Shown: in pieces, positions 25,576 through 34,440 of the stretch | Numbering within the stretch: position 1 is the stretch's first letter | Layout: every line of letters starts with the position of its first letter | Assembly: GCF_024345225.1 (NCBI RefSeq) | Contig: NZ_BROD01000001.1 | Coordinates: forward strand, 620,001-684,000 | Direction of reading: 5' to 3' | DNA: 64,000 nt | Source: Clostridium sp. TW13 | GTDB taxonomy: Bacteria > Bacillota > Clostridia > Clostridiales > Clostridiaceae | Program-made: the position numbers and the translations under genes | Notes under the pieces: generated by a model | The model's database searches: none | Seen by the model: only the letters and a program-made list of their open reading frames with translations | Told to the model about the DNA's origin: nothing

Positions 25576-26392
25576 TTTTGATTACTATAAACCAGAAACA
25601 ATTAAAGAAGCTGTTCAATTATTTATTGAATTAAGTTACAAGGGAAAGCAGCCGTTATACTATGGTGGAGGTACTGAAATAATAAGCATGGCGAGAGCCT
25701 GTAATGTGTACACTGAAGCTATAATTGATATAAAAGGAATTTCAGAATGCAACATTCAAGAAATAAGGAATAATAAATTGATTTTAGGTTCAACTGTTAC
25801 TCTTACACAAATTGCTGAAGCAAATTTATTTCCCTTGCTTTCATTAGCTGTACAAAGAATAGCAGATCATACTATACAAGATAAAATAACTCTTGGAGGA
25901 AATATAGCAGGTACAATTATTTATAAGGAAGCAGTTCTACCTCTTCTAGTTGCTAATAGTCAAGTAGTTATTGCAACTTCAAATGGTACTAAGCAGGTTC
26001 CACTGAAAGAAGTATTTCATAAAAAAATAAGGCTTAATGGCGGAGAATTTATAGTTAACTTCATAGTGGATGAAAAATTTTTATCTCTACCTTATTTGCA
26101 CGTTAAAAGAACAAAGAGTGATAAGATTGATTATCCATTAATTACTCTTGCAGCATTAAAAGATGAAAAGAAAATAAATATAGCTTTTAGTGGGGTATGT
26201 GACTATCCTTTTAGATCCGCACTAATTGAGGAGTATTTAATTGAATCAAGCTTGCCATATAAAGAGAGAATAAACAAAATAGTAGAGAGTCTTCATGATT
26301 CCATATTGAGTAATTTAGCTGGGTCTGCTGATTTTAGAAAATTTATGCTGCAAAAAATGCTTATGGAAGTTATAGAAAAGTTGGAGGGATAG
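25562..26392 (+). CDS. Molybdenum hydroxylase FAD-binding subunit
   Basis: A 276-residue protein starts at the ATG 25562, six bases after GGAGG and inside the end of the large-subunit gene (translational coupling). It shows the CO-dehydrogenase-flavoprotein type FAD motif 'YYGGGTEIIS' at about residue 35 and 'LGGNIAGTI' further on. It carries electrons from the Fe-S subunit to NAD+ or another acceptor. It is slightly short for the family. The next gene begins 4 bases after its stop, giving one operon. Confidence 0.88.
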   Translation: MIPFDFDYYKPETIKEAVQLFIELSYKGKQPLYYGGGTEIISMARACNVYTEAIIDIKGISECNIQEIRNNKLILGSTVTLTQIAEANLFPLLSLAVQRIADHTIQDKITLGGNIAGTIIYKEAVLPLLVANSQVVIATSNGTKQVPLKEVFHKKIRLNGGEFIVNFIVDEKFLSLPYLHVKRTKSDKIDYPLITLAALKDEKKINIAFSGVCDYPFRSALIEEYLIESSLPYKERINKIVESLHDSILSNLAGSADFRKFMLQKMLMEVIEKLEG

Positions 26393-26395
26393 GTA

Positions 26396-26875
26396 ATGCA
26401 AAAAATCTCAGGCAAAACAATAATAATTTTAAATGTAAATGGAGAAGAAAAAGAAGTTGCAGTAAAGCCCTCTGATATTTTGTTGAATACACTTCGAAAC
26501 GAATTGGGACTTACAGGAGCTAAGCCAGGTTGTGAAAATGGAGATTGTGGTTCGTGCACAGTGCTTGTGGATGGCTGGCCAATAAAATCTTGTTTGATGT
26601 TAACGGTTGAAGCAATAGGAAAAAAAATATTAACTGTAGAGGGCTTGGAGGATGCACCAACTCAAATGGCTTTTGTACATAATTGGAGTTTTCAATGTGG
26701 CTATTGCACATCAGGATTTATAATGGTTTGTCATGCTTTATCTAAAATTCATCCAGATGCAAATGATCATATTATAGAAGAATGGTTACAATCTAATATT
26801 TGCAGATGTACTGGATATGAGGAGATAAGAGATGCCATAAAATCAGTGCTAGCTAATAATTTAATCTCAAAATAA
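26396..26875 (+). CDS. Molybdenum hydroxylase [2Fe-2S] subunit
   Basis: This 159-residue protein has both family clusters: a plant-ferredoxin-type 'CENGDCGSC...C' and the helical 'CGYCTSG' with 'NICRCTGYEEI'. It passes electrons from the molybdenum centre to FAD. The gene order large-FAD-FeS and the 4-base gap to the FAD gene show co-expression. The start follows GGAGGGATAGGT. A terminator follows, so the next genes may have a separate or partial read-through transcript. Confidence 0.93.
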   Translation: MQKISGKTIIILNVNGEEKEVAVKPSDILLNTLRNELGLTGAKPGCENGDCGSCTVLVDGWPIKSCLMLTVEAIGKKILTVEGLEDAPTQMAFVHNWSFQCGYCTSGFIMVCHALSKIHPDANDHIIEEWLQSNICRCTGYEEIRDAIKSVLANNLISK

Positions 26876-26879
26876 TCAA

Positions 26880-26910
26880 ATATGTTTACAGCCCTAAACA
26901 TATATTTTTA
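26880..26910 (+). terminator. Intrinsic terminator, possibly partial
   Basis: ATATGTTTA/TAAACATAT (26880-26888 with 26895-26903) followed by ATTTTTA. Confidence 0.65.
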
Positions 26911-26955
26911 TAAACTTAAATATACTGTAGAGAATATATGATTTGGGAGAATAAA

Positions 26956-27621
26956 ATGTTTAATAAAATTGAGTCAATCAAGAATTCTAAGAATTTTTTG
27001 AGAAATATAAGCATTATTATATTTTGGGGTTCACTTTGGGGAATAGTTGAAGCTACTTTGGGATATTTTCTGCACAGAATAAATTTTAGCTTTGGCTGGT
27101 GCATATGGTTTCCTATTGCTTTTTATTTTATGGATAAAATCTATAGAAAAACAGGCGAGGCTCAATGTATGCTGTATGGAGCATTTATCACTGCATCAAT
27201 AAAATTAACCAATATGTTTATTGAACCAAGAATAGATAAAGTATTAAATCCTGTAATTTCTATAATATTAGAGGCTGTAGCGCTAGTAATTTTCTATAAA
27301 GTATTAGAAAAAAAGCAGAAGAAAACTAATATGATGGGTGTGGGAGTATTAAATTTATCATGGAGATGCTTATATGATATTTATTTGCTATTTATGCCGC
27401 AATCTATCTTAGCAGTATCAGTGTTAAGAGGATGGCAGCCATTTTTAAAGTTTATGATATTAGAGAGTTTAGTAAATACTATTATAATTGCCATGTATTT
27501 AATACTTAGAGAAAAGTTAATTACTAAAACAACAGAAGAAAGTAGAAGAAATTATTCCACAAGACCAGTTATATCAGCCTTAATGCTTGCACTTGCTGTT
27601 TTTATACAGCTTTATATATGA
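26956..27621 (+). CDS. Unknown membrane protein linked to NTPase
   Basis: This 221-residue protein has about five to six hydrophobic segments (roughly 18-36, 45-60, 70-85, 100-118, 135-152, 165-180, 200-220). I do not recognise a family, although the small multi-pass shape resembles substrate-binding S components of ECF transporters. I start at 26956 because GGGAG lies 6 bases before that ATG. It overlaps the NTPase gene by four bases (ATGA), indicating tight coupling. The setting after a molybdenum hydroxylase suggests a role with that enzyme's substrate or cofactor. Confidence 0.6.
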   Translation: MFNKIESIKNSKNFLRNISIIIFWGSLWGIVEATLGYFLHRINFSFGWCIWFPIAFYFMDKIYRKTGEAQCMLYGAFITASIKLTNMFIEPRIDKVLNPVISIILEAVALVIFYKVLEKKQKKTNMMGVGVLNLSWRCLYDIYLLFMPQSILAVSVLRGWQPFLKFMILESLVNTIIIAMYLILREKLITKTTEESRRNYSTRPVISALMLALAVFIQLYI

Positions 27622-28109
27622 TAAATATAATTACTGGAAGTATTGATTCAGGTAAAACCACTAATTTTATAGAGCTTGTTAAGATTATAGGCAGCGGAGA
27701 TGGCTTTATCAGTAGAAAGGTGTATATTGACGATTGTTACATTGGACAAGAAATTATTCAATTGTCCACAGGAAAAGGTAAGTTGTGGTCAGTCATAGGA
27801 AAAAAGCCCGATGAATGGAATGAAGCATTTAATTATTATAATTATAGTTTTTCAAAAGAGGGATTAGATTTTGCGGAAAGTATAATAGTTTCTATACTCC
27901 AATCAACTAAGCAGCCTATATTTATTGATGAAATTGGACCGTTAGAACTTGAAGAAAAGGGATTTCATAGATTATTTAGTTGGTGCTTGAATTCAGAAAA
28001 AGAAATGTATGTTGTAATTAGAGAAGGTTGCATTAAAGATGTTATTAACAAGTATAATATAAAGAGTTACACAATAAGGAGAATTATAGATGGACAAACC
28101 TATCTATAG
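27618..28109 (+). CDS. Small P-loop NTPase (THEP1/DUF265-like)
   Basis: The 163-residue protein begins at an ATG overlapping the previous stop. The Walker A motif is at residues 7-15 (GSIDSGKTT). A Walker B-like 'IFIDEIGPLELEEKGF' is the signature of THEP1-type nucleoside-triphosphatases. Its neighbours (Mo hydroxylase, MobA-like protein) suggest a part in molybdenum-cofactor or substrate handling. Similar NTPases do sit near Mo-hydroxylase genes, but the role is not established. Confidence 0.75.
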   Translation: MINIITGSIDSGKTTNFIELVKIIGSGDGFISRKVYIDDCYIGQEIIQLSTGKGKLWSVIGKKPDEWNEAFNYYNYSFSKEGLDFAESIIVSILQSTKQPIFIDEIGPLELEEKGFHRLFSWCLNSEKEMYVVIREGCIKDVINKYNIKSYTIRRIIDGQTYL

Positions 28110-28251
28110 TTCTTTTTTATTGTTAATTATAGTTTTTATTAAGAGGTTTCGTATAAAAGAATGTTAGCTGGAAACACTAATGTAAAATCAAACTAACATA
28201 TCTTTACTTAAAGGGATAAAATATGTAGAATACATAAGAGGTAGGATTATA

Positions 28252-28827
28252 ATGAATATTGAAGGAATAGTGCTTGCAGCAGGATTATCAAGTAGAATGA
28301 AGAAATATAAGATGTCTTTAATGATAGGAAATAAGACTGTAATTGAAAGATGTATAGAATCCATGTATGATGTATGCTCACGAATTATAGTAGTTGGTGG
28401 TTACAACTATGATTTGATATCAGAAATATTAAAGCCATATAGAAAAGTAAAAGTAATTTTGAACTCTAACTATATGGAAGGGATGTTCAGTTCAGTAAAG
28501 ACAGGACTAAAGCAAGTCACATCTGAACGCTTTTTGCTTATTCCAGGAGATTATGCTGTGATTAATAAAAGTACATACGGGCAAATTATACAATCTGAAA
28601 GTGATATAGTAAGCCCTACTTATAGGGGGGAGAATGGGCATCCTATACTTATTAAAAGCACTTACATAGATGATATTTTATATAATAAAAGTTATGAATC
28701 CTTAAGGAATTTTATAGAAGTACATAAGGTTACAAGTGTTATGGTAGAAGATCAAGGTATACTTATGGATATAGATAATATAGAGGATTATAATAAAGTA
28801 AAGCAGTATTTTTATTCACAGCTGTAA
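28252..28827 (+). CDS. MobA-like NTP transferase (MocA type)
   Basis: The 191-residue protein has the nucleotidyltransferase N-terminus 'VLAAGLSSRMKKYK' and 'LLIPGDYAVI', where the metal-binding Asp lies. The 'GENGHPILI' loop is typical of MocA/MobA-like enzymes that attach CMP or GMP to molybdopterin. In xanthine dehydrogenase clusters the MocA type makes the cytosine dinucleotide cofactor. The normal 'PGDxP' Pro is replaced (PGDYAV). The ATG follows AGAGGTAGG. It lies 142 bases after the NTPase gene. Confidence 0.85.
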   Translation: MNIEGIVLAAGLSSRMKKYKMSLMIGNKTVIERCIESMYDVCSRIIVVGGYNYDLISEILKPYRKVKVILNSNYMEGMFSSVKTGLKQVTSERFLLIPGDYAVINKSTYGQIIQSESDIVSPTYRGENGHPILIKSTYIDDILYNKSYESLRNFIEVHKVTSVMVEDQGILMDIDNIEDYNKVKQYFYSQL

Positions 28828-28839
28828 GTATGAAAAATG

Positions 28840-28881
28840 GATGGTAGCAAAATAACCTTTAAAGATCATTTTATTACCATC
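28840..28881. terminator. Bidirectional hairpin terminator
   Basis: GATGGTAGCAAAAT pairs imperfectly with ATTTTATTACCATC (28840-28853 with 28868-28881) between converging genes. Confidence 0.6.
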
Positions 28882-28921
28882 TATCTTTATTATATTAATG
28901 TTATAAGCATTAATTAGAAAA

Positions 28922-29587
28922 TTAATCTGTGACAGTTACACGAATTAGAATTTCATCAACTACTTTTTTGGCTGGAGATACCAAATTAAAAGTTATTGTA
29001 TGCTTACATTTGAAGTCGACAGCTTTAAACATGAATATGGTTATTCCTGGGGACCCTAAAAGCTCATTATATGGAACTACTTCTCTTTTTAGGAATTGTA
29101 CATTATCATCCATGAAGTCACTCATATGCCAATAATAGCCTGTAGACTCTTGACTTTGAATTACAACTGAATAATATTCAGCAGGTTTTACTGTTACATC
29201 TTCTTTTGTTAATAGAAAATTAGCTGCTGCGGTATTTTTTACGCAAGATGTACTGTTTTTTATGCTGACTTTAGATTGGATATTAATCGAAGCAGCAGTT
29301 GCCGAATATTTAGCAACTGCAGTCCATCCCTCAGGCTTAATTTCTACTGGCGAATCTGTTAACACAACTTCTACTTTAGCTCCTTCAGCTAAAATATTTT
29401 CAAGTCGCGCATTTTTTGCTGGTATACCATTTACCAAAGTGCTATGTTCGACTGTAACACCAATTGTTTCGTTACTAAATGCTCCCTCAGTTGGTGTGAC
29501 GACAAAAGTCCCTAGTACGGAACTGTACATAACTACTGTGTAATTGAAAGATCTGCTTACTACTCCACGTATAGTCAAACTAGGCAT
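28922..29587 (-). CDS. Protein with C-terminal chagasin-like (I42 inhibitor) domain
   Basis: In this 221-residue protein residues ~135-221 resemble the chagasin/I42 cysteine-protease inhibitor fold. It has a motif-1-like loop 'SQESTGYYWHMS', a loop 'LLGSPG' and a final beta hairpin ending 'ILIRVTVTD'. The first 135 residues are beta-rich and unassigned. No signal peptide is seen, although most bacterial chagasin-like proteins are exported. The ATG follows AAAGGAGG. It is isolated. Inhibition of papain-like proteases is inferred; the third loop is not clearly canonical. Confidence 0.6.
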   Translation of the reverse strand: MPSLTIRGVVSRSFNYTVVMYSSVLGTFVVTPTEGAFSNETIGVTVEHSTLVNGIPAKNARLENILAEGAKVEVVLTDSPVEIKPEGWTAVAKYSATAASINIQSKVSIKNSTSCVKNTAAANFLLTKEDVTVKPAEYYSVVIQSQESTGYYWHMSDFMDDNVQFLKREVVPYNELLGSPGITIFMFKAVDFKCKHTITFNLVSPAKKVVDEILIRVTVTD

Positions 29588-30022
29588 AATAAAATCCTCC
29601 TTTACTTATTTTGAGATTTTAATTATTGCAAGATGCAATATCTCTATAATGTAAATTTTCCAACTATACAAGATATGCTGTGAAGAAACTTTTTATGCAC
29701 TTATTGTGAAAATGTAAATTTTTATATTTTATCAAAACTTCATTATGAACTTGAAGAGTGTAGTACTATGCCATATTTTTTTGACATTGTTGATTATACT
29801 CATTTGGAATATAAAGATCTATGAGAGCTGAGAGAGTTGGAAAAGTAATTTATGAGAGATTTTAAATGAAAAGAAGTTAACTCATGTATAGTGACAGTTT
29901 AGAAAGAGAAATGATACAAGACATGTTATACGAATGTGTCTTGTATCATTTTTTTATATATTTTTTAAATTTGATTTGAATCATATTTTTATAGATGAAA
30001 TTCTCGTAGAATAAGCACATAG
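29588..30022. other. Long intergenic region with orphan terminator
   Basis: These 435 bases have no convincing reading frame. A strong + strand terminator lies at 29911-29957 (ATGATACAAGACA/TGTCTTGTATCAT plus seven Ts) although no + gene precedes it. A TTGACA lies near 29782. The arrangement could mark a small RNA of about 130-160 bases or an attenuated leader of the DUF438 gene. Confidence 0.4.
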
Positions 30023-30054
30023 AGACGTGAGACATACAAATTTTTCTCAGGTCT
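30023..30054 (+). promoter_or_regulatory. Hairpin just before the DUF438 gene
   Basis: AGACGTGAGA/TCTCAGGTCT (30023-30032 with 30045-30054, one mismatch) ends 6 bases before AAGGAGG. It may affect translation. Confidence 0.35.
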
Positions 30055-30074
30055 ATATCAAGGAGGAATGGAGA

Positions 30075-30833
30075 ATGAATAACAATAAGATAGAAAAATT
30101 AACTGATGTTTTAGAAAGATTAAACAATGAAGGCGTGACAGAAAATCTAAGAAAAGAAGCTTTAAATATTGTTTCTAATATAAATCCAATTGAACTATCA
30201 ATTGCAGAACAAAATTTAATAGAAAAAGGAATGAATCCCCATGATTTAAGACATCTTTGTGATATTCATATGGAAGTTCTAAAAGGTGAACTTGATAAGA
30301 TAAAAACAAAGGTTGAGCCGGGTCATGTTATGCATACTTTTATTGCTGAACATGATAGGATACTTGAGTTTTTAACTGAGCTTGAAGAAATAAATGCTAG
30401 AATTCAAAAGCTAGGAGGTTATAACAGTGATGCTATGGAATTTGAAGAATTGCTGACTGTTATCAACAACATATTAGATGCAGAAAATCACCATCAAAGA
30501 GAAGAACAGGTATTGTTTGCAGAGATGGAGGATAGAGAAATCACAGGTCCGACAAGAATTATGAGAATGGAACATGATGATTTAAGAGCAAAGAAAAAAC
30601 TATTAAAACAATTAGCAGAGCAAGTTCAACAATTAGATTTTAATGAATTTAAGGTGCAAGTAGATGAGACAGCAAAATACATTATCTTCAATTTAAGGGA
30701 TCACATATTTAAAGAAAATTATATTTTATATCCTACTGCTATAGAAGCTATTAGTGATAAAGAAGTATGGGATGATATGAAAAAAAGATGTGATGAAATA
30801 GGATACTGTGGATTTACCCCTGAAACAAAATAA
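30075..30833 (+). CDS. DUF438 protein with hemerythrin domain
   Basis: This 252-residue protein has an N-terminal DUF438 helical region (~10-70) and a hemerythrin-like four-helix bundle. The iron-binding pattern is 'HTFIAEHDRI', 'HHQREEQVLFAEME', 'MEHDDLRAKK' and 'DHIFKENYILYP'. Such proteins bind a di-iron centre and sense or handle O2 or NO. I start at 30075 because GGAGG lies 8 bases upstream; a longer frame from 30027 reads through the hairpin and ribosome site. Its neighbour is hcp, so a nitrosative/oxidative stress role fits. Confidence 0.88.
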   Translation: MNNNKIEKLTDVLERLNNEGVTENLRKEALNIVSNINPIELSIAEQNLIEKGMNPHDLRHLCDIHMEVLKGELDKIKTKVEPGHVMHTFIAEHDRILEFLTELEEINARIQKLGGYNSDAMEFEELLTVINNILDAENHHQREEQVLFAEMEDREITGPTRIMRMEHDDLRAKKKLLKQLAEQVQQLDFNEFKVQVDETAKYIIFNLRDHIFKENYILYPTAIEAISDKEVWDDMKKRCDEIGYCGFTPETK

Positions 30834-30853
30834 AAAATAAATTTATTTTATTT

Positions 30854-30869
30854 CGTAACAAATGTTACG
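30854..30869. promoter_or_regulatory. Perfect Crp/Fnr-type palindrome before hcp
   Basis: CGTAACAAATGTTACG is a perfect inverted repeat (7-bp arms, AA centre), about 94 bases before hcp. A possible -10 (TATACT, 30896-30901) puts its centre near -46. It is inferred to be the site of the Crp/Fnr-type regulator at 33631. Confidence 0.6.
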
Positions 30870-30962
30870 GATTATATCAGAGTATTTTAGTAATATATAC
30901 TCATAGCAACAAGCTAATGAAAAAAATATTTATTATTATAAGGAATAAGGAGGACATAAAAT

Positions 30963-32666
30963 ATGTCAATGTTTTGTTATCAATGTCAAGAGACTGCTGG
31001 ATGTGCTGGATGTACTGTAAAAGGTGTATGTGGTAAAGATGAACATGTAGCGAAGGCTCAAGATTTATTAATATATGTAACTAAAGGATTAGCTATAGTA
31101 AGCCATGAAGGAAGAAAAGTTGGTGTTACTGACAGCAAAGTTGATAAATTTATAGTAGAAAATCTATTTACAACAATTACAAATGCTAATTTTGATAGAG
31201 ATTCTATATTAGATAGAGTAAAAGAAACTTTAAATATAAGAGAAGCATTAAAGGTTAAAGTTATTAATGCTGGTGGACAAGTTGGAGATGTTAAAGTAAA
31301 TGGTGGTTTCTTTAAGAAAATCTTCGGTATGCAAACTACTGAAATGATAATGCCAGATGCAGCAACTTGGACTGCTGACAATACAATAGAATTCGATAAA
31401 AAAGCTGAAAAAGTTGGAGTACTTGCAACTGAAAATGAAGATATAAGAAGTTTGAGAGAACTTATCACTTATGGATTAAAGGGAATGTCTGCTTATATGA
31501 AGCATGCTATGAACTTAGGTTATGACAACGAGGAAGTTCATGCCTTTATGGCAAAAGCTTTAGCTGCAACTTTAGATGATAGTTTAACAGCTGATAACCT
31601 GGTTGCTTTAGCATTAGAAGCAGGTAAGTTTGGTGTAGATGGTATGGCATTACTTGATAAGGCTAATACTGAAAGTTACGGACACCCTGAAATAACAACT
31701 GTTGATATTGGTGTTAGAACTAACCCAGGAATATTAATTTCAGGACATGATTTAAGAGACTTAGAAATGCTATTAGAGCAAACAGAAGGTACAGGAGTAG
31801 ATGTATATACTCATGGTGAAATGCTTGCAGGACAATACTATCCAAAGTTTAAGAAGTACAAACATTTTGCAGGAAACTATGGTAATGCATGGTGGAAGCA
31901 AAAAGAAGAATTTGAAAAATTCAATGGACCAATTCTTATGACTACAAATTGTATAGTAATTCCAAAGGATTCTTATAAGAGTAGACTATTCACAACAGGG
32001 GCTACAGGAATGCCAGGCTGTGAACATATAGAAGCTAAAGCTGATGGAACTAAGGATTTCTCTAAGATAATTGCTAAGGCTAAGAAGTGTAGTGCTCCTA
32101 CAGAAATAGAAAAGGGACAAATAGTTGGTGGTTTTGCTCATAATCAAGTTCTAGCATTAGCTGACAAGGTTGTAGATGCTGTTAAGACTGGCGCTATAAA
32201 GAGATTCTTTGTAATGGCTGGTTGTGACGGAAGAGCTAAATCAAGAGATTACTATACTGATTTTGCAAAAGCTTTACCACAAGATACAGTTATATTAACT
32301 GCAGGTTGTGCAAAATATAAATACAATAAGTTAAACCTAGGTGACATTGGAGGAATTCCAAGAGTATTAGATGCAGGACAATGTAATGATTCATATTCAT
32401 TAGTTGTGATAGCTTTAAAACTTCAAGAAGTATTTGGTTTAGATGATGTTAATAAGTTACCTATATCATATAACATAGCATGGTACGAACAAAAAGCTGT
32501 AATAGTATTATTATCACTATTATACTTAGGAGTTAAGAACATTCACTTAGGACCAACACTTCCAGCATTCTTATCACCAAACGTTGCAAAAGTGTTAGTT
32601 GACAACTTTGGCATTGGTGGAATCACTAATGTTGAAGCTGATATGAAGATGTTCTTAGAAGCTTAA
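30963..32666 (+). CDS. hcp: Hydroxylamine reductase / hybrid cluster protein
   Basis: The 567 residues start with the cubane-cluster motif C5-x2-C8-x8-C17-x5-C23 ('[17 protein letters not shown]'). The sequence contains the hybrid-cluster segments typical of Hcp ('GHDLRDLE', '[18 protein letters not shown]', '[11 protein letters not shown]'). The length fits the short clostridial form. Hcp reduces hydroxylamine in vitro and acts on NO in vivo. It is controlled in many anaerobes by HcpR, a Crp/Fnr relative; a candidate site and regulator are present here. The ATG follows AAGGAGG. Confidence 0.96.
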   Translation: MSMFCYQCQETAGCAGCTVKGVCGKDEHVAKAQDLLIYVTKGLAIVSHEGRKVGVTDSKVDKFIVENLFTTITNANFDRDSILDRVKETLNIREALKVKVINAGGQVGDVKVNGGFFKKIFGMQTTEMIMPDAATWTADNTIEFDKKAEKVGVLATENEDIRSLRELITYGLKGMSAYMKHAMNLGYDNEEVHAFMAKALAATLDDSLTADNLVALALEAGKFGVDGMALLDKANTESYGHPEITTVDIGVRTNPGILISGHDLRDLEMLLEQTEGTGVDVYTHGEMLAGQYYPKFKKYKHFAGNYGNAWWKQKEEFEKFNGPILMTTNCIVIPKDSYKSRLFTTGATGMPGCEHIEAKADGTKDFSKIIAKAKKCSAPTEIEKGQIVGGFAHNQVLALADKVVDAVKTGAIKRFFVMAGCDGRAKSRDYYTDFAKALPQDTVILTAGCAKYKYNKLNLGDIGGIPRVLDAGQCNDSYSLVVIALKLQEVFGLDDVNKLPISYNIAWYEQKAVIVLLSLLYLGVKNIHLGPTLPAFLSPNVAKVLVDNFGIGGITNVEADMKMFLEA

Positions 32667-32743
32667 TAAAATAATATCAATTATTAGTTCAAAGCTAACC
32701 ACATTAGCTTAAATAATATCTCTCCCAAGCCTATATATTATAT

Positions 32744-32779
32744 AAAATCCTAGCTATTGATAATTGGCTAGGATTTTTT
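32744..32779 (+). terminator. Intrinsic terminator
   Basis: AAAATCCTAGC/GCTAGGATTTT (32744-32754 with 32767-32777) followed by more Ts. It ends hcp. A second small hairpin (AGCTAA...TTAGCT) lies just upstream. Confidence 0.85.
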
Positions 32780-32822
32780 CAAATTTAATTTTTAAGTAGA
32801 TAAGTAAAGGAAGGAAAGTTGT

Positions 32823-33584
32823 ATGAAAAGATATGAAGAACATAGAAATTTTTTAAAATCTAATTTTGATGAGTTTAAAAACATAAAAACTGATAAAATG
32901 AAAGGTGTACCTCAGCCAACTGGTTTTAAGAATTATGATTTATCATCAGATATTATTGAGCTGCCTAAAGTACATAAAGAAATTGTGAAGAAACTAAACA
33001 TTTATGATTGTATAAATGATAGAAGAAGTACAAGATTTTATGCAGAAGAATCAATGAGTTTAGAGGAGTTATCATATTTACTATGGGCAACTCAGGGGAT
33101 TGCAGGAAATAATAAAGCTGGACTTACACTTAGAACAGTTCCATGCAGTGGTGCAACACATTCTTTTGAAACTTATTTATTTATTTTAAGTGTAGAAGGA
33201 GTACAAAGTGGAGTGTATAGATATCTTCCATTTGAACATAAACTTTTGTCCATGTATAAATTAGATGAAATAGGTAATAAAATAGATGAAATCACTTTAG
33301 ATCAGCCTTTCGTACCTAATTTTGCAAAGAAAGCAGCTGTGATATTTGCATGGAGTACAACACCATATCGTTCAGAGTGGAAATTTGATGTTACAGCACA
33401 TAAGAAAATTTTAATAGATATTGGGCATGTATGCCAAAATCTTTACTTAGCTAGTGAATCTATTAAAGCGGGAACTTGTGCAATAGGCATATATGATCAA
33501 AAAAAGATAGATGAACTTTTGGAGCTAGATGGCGATGATGAATTCGTTATATATCTAGCAGCTGTTGGGAAAAAGAAAGAGTAA
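32823..33584 (+). CDS. SagB-type (ThcOx) FMN oxidoreductase
   Basis: The 253-residue protein has the nitroreductase fold with SagB/ThcOx features: 'IYDCINDRRSTRFYAEESMSLEELSYLLWATQGI' near residue 60, 'RTVPCSGATHSFETYLFI', and an 'AGTCAIG' stretch near the end. SagB-type enzymes bind FMN. Here there is no toxin or azole-peptide cluster, so a general redox or detoxification role is more likely than peptide modification. The ATG follows AAGGAAGG. The Crp/Fnr-type gene begins 47 bases later, probably the same transcript. Confidence 0.88.
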   Translation: MKRYEEHRNFLKSNFDEFKNIKTDKMKGVPQPTGFKNYDLSSDIIELPKVHKEIVKKLNIYDCINDRRSTRFYAEESMSLEELSYLLWATQGIAGNNKAGLTLRTVPCSGATHSFETYLFILSVEGVQSGVYRYLPFEHKLLSMYKLDEIGNKIDEITLDQPFVPNFAKKAAVIFAWSTTPYRSEWKFDVTAHKKILIDIGHVCQNLYLASESIKAGTCAIGIYDQKKIDELLELDGDDEFVIYLAAVGKKKE

Positions 33585-33630
33585 ATTTACTTGATGTATA
33601 TTTTAAATAGTTAGCAAAGGAGAGAGTATT

Positions 33631-34344
33631 ATGAGCATAAAATGTGGAAACTGTTGTGATGGCTGCAGAGGAGGGCTTTGTGCCAGTAAAGTACCTATAT
33701 TTGAAAATCTTAATGATGAAGAATTAGTGGAAATAGTAGACACCATCAATCATAAGGAATTTTCTAAAGGTGACAAAATTTTTTCAGAAGGAAATATAGG
33801 AAATACACTTTACTTCATAAATCAAGGACAAATAAAGCTATATAAATACACAAAAGACGGAAAGGAACAGATACTTCATGTACTTTCTGATGGAGACTTT
33901 TTTGGAGAGTTAGATCTAATAAATGCTTCAAAGTATACTTTTAATGCTAAAGCAATAGTTGATTCCAAGATATGTACTCTTACAAAAGATGAAATGAAAA
34001 ATATAATAATGAAAAATCCAGAAATAGCAATGAAGGTATTGGAAACTATGGGAGAAAGATTGGCAAAGGTAGAGAACTTGGTTCAAAATCTAGCAACCAA
34101 TGATGTTGATTCAAGAATGGCATATTTATTAATAGATTTAATTGAGAAATATGGCGAGCTATTAGAAAAGAATATATCTATAGAATTGCCACTATCCAGA
34201 GAAGAAATGGCCAACTACATAGGAGTCACAAGAGAAACTATAAGTAGAAAGTTAAAGAAGTTTGAAGATGAAAAGCTTATAAAGATTATTGGCACTAAAA
34301 AGATAGTAATTTTAGATGAAGAAGGATTGAGAGATTATATTTAA
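33631..34344 (+). CDS. Crp/Fnr regulator with N-terminal cysteine cluster (HcpR/Fnr-like)
   Basis: The 237 residues contain a cNMP-type effector domain (~25-140, 'FFGELDLINASKYTFNAKA') and a C-terminal winged helix ('LSREEMANYIGVTRETISRKL'). Unusually, five cysteines crowd the N-terminus (Cys5, 8, 9, 12 and 17), as in Fnr-like iron-sulfur sensors though with different spacing. With hcp and a SagB oxidoreductase alongside, it is probably a redox or NO-responsive activator of hcp. The ATG follows AGGAGAG. Its ligand is inferred. Confidence 0.85.
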   Translation: MSIKCGNCCDGCRGGLCASKVPIFENLNDEELVEIVDTINHKEFSKGDKIFSEGNIGNTLYFINQGQIKLYKYTKDGKEQILHVLSDGDFFGELDLINASKYTFNAKAIVDSKICTLTKDEMKNIIMKNPEIAMKVLETMGERLAKVENLVQNLATNDVDSRMAYLLIDLIEKYGELLEKNISIELPLSREEMANYIGVTRETISRKLKKFEDEKLIKIIGTKKIVILDEEGLRDYI

Positions 34345-34440
34345 AGAAAATTATTATTAATTAATAAAAATTCTATAGAAAAGTAACTGAAGGTAGTTTA
34401 AAATAATACTATACTTTATTTTTGAAGGCGGTGTTGTTTT

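Noticed and set aside
31058-31468. 136-codon open frame antisense to hcp
   Set aside because: It is a shadow of a highly expressed coding frame, without a ribosome site or recognisable motif.
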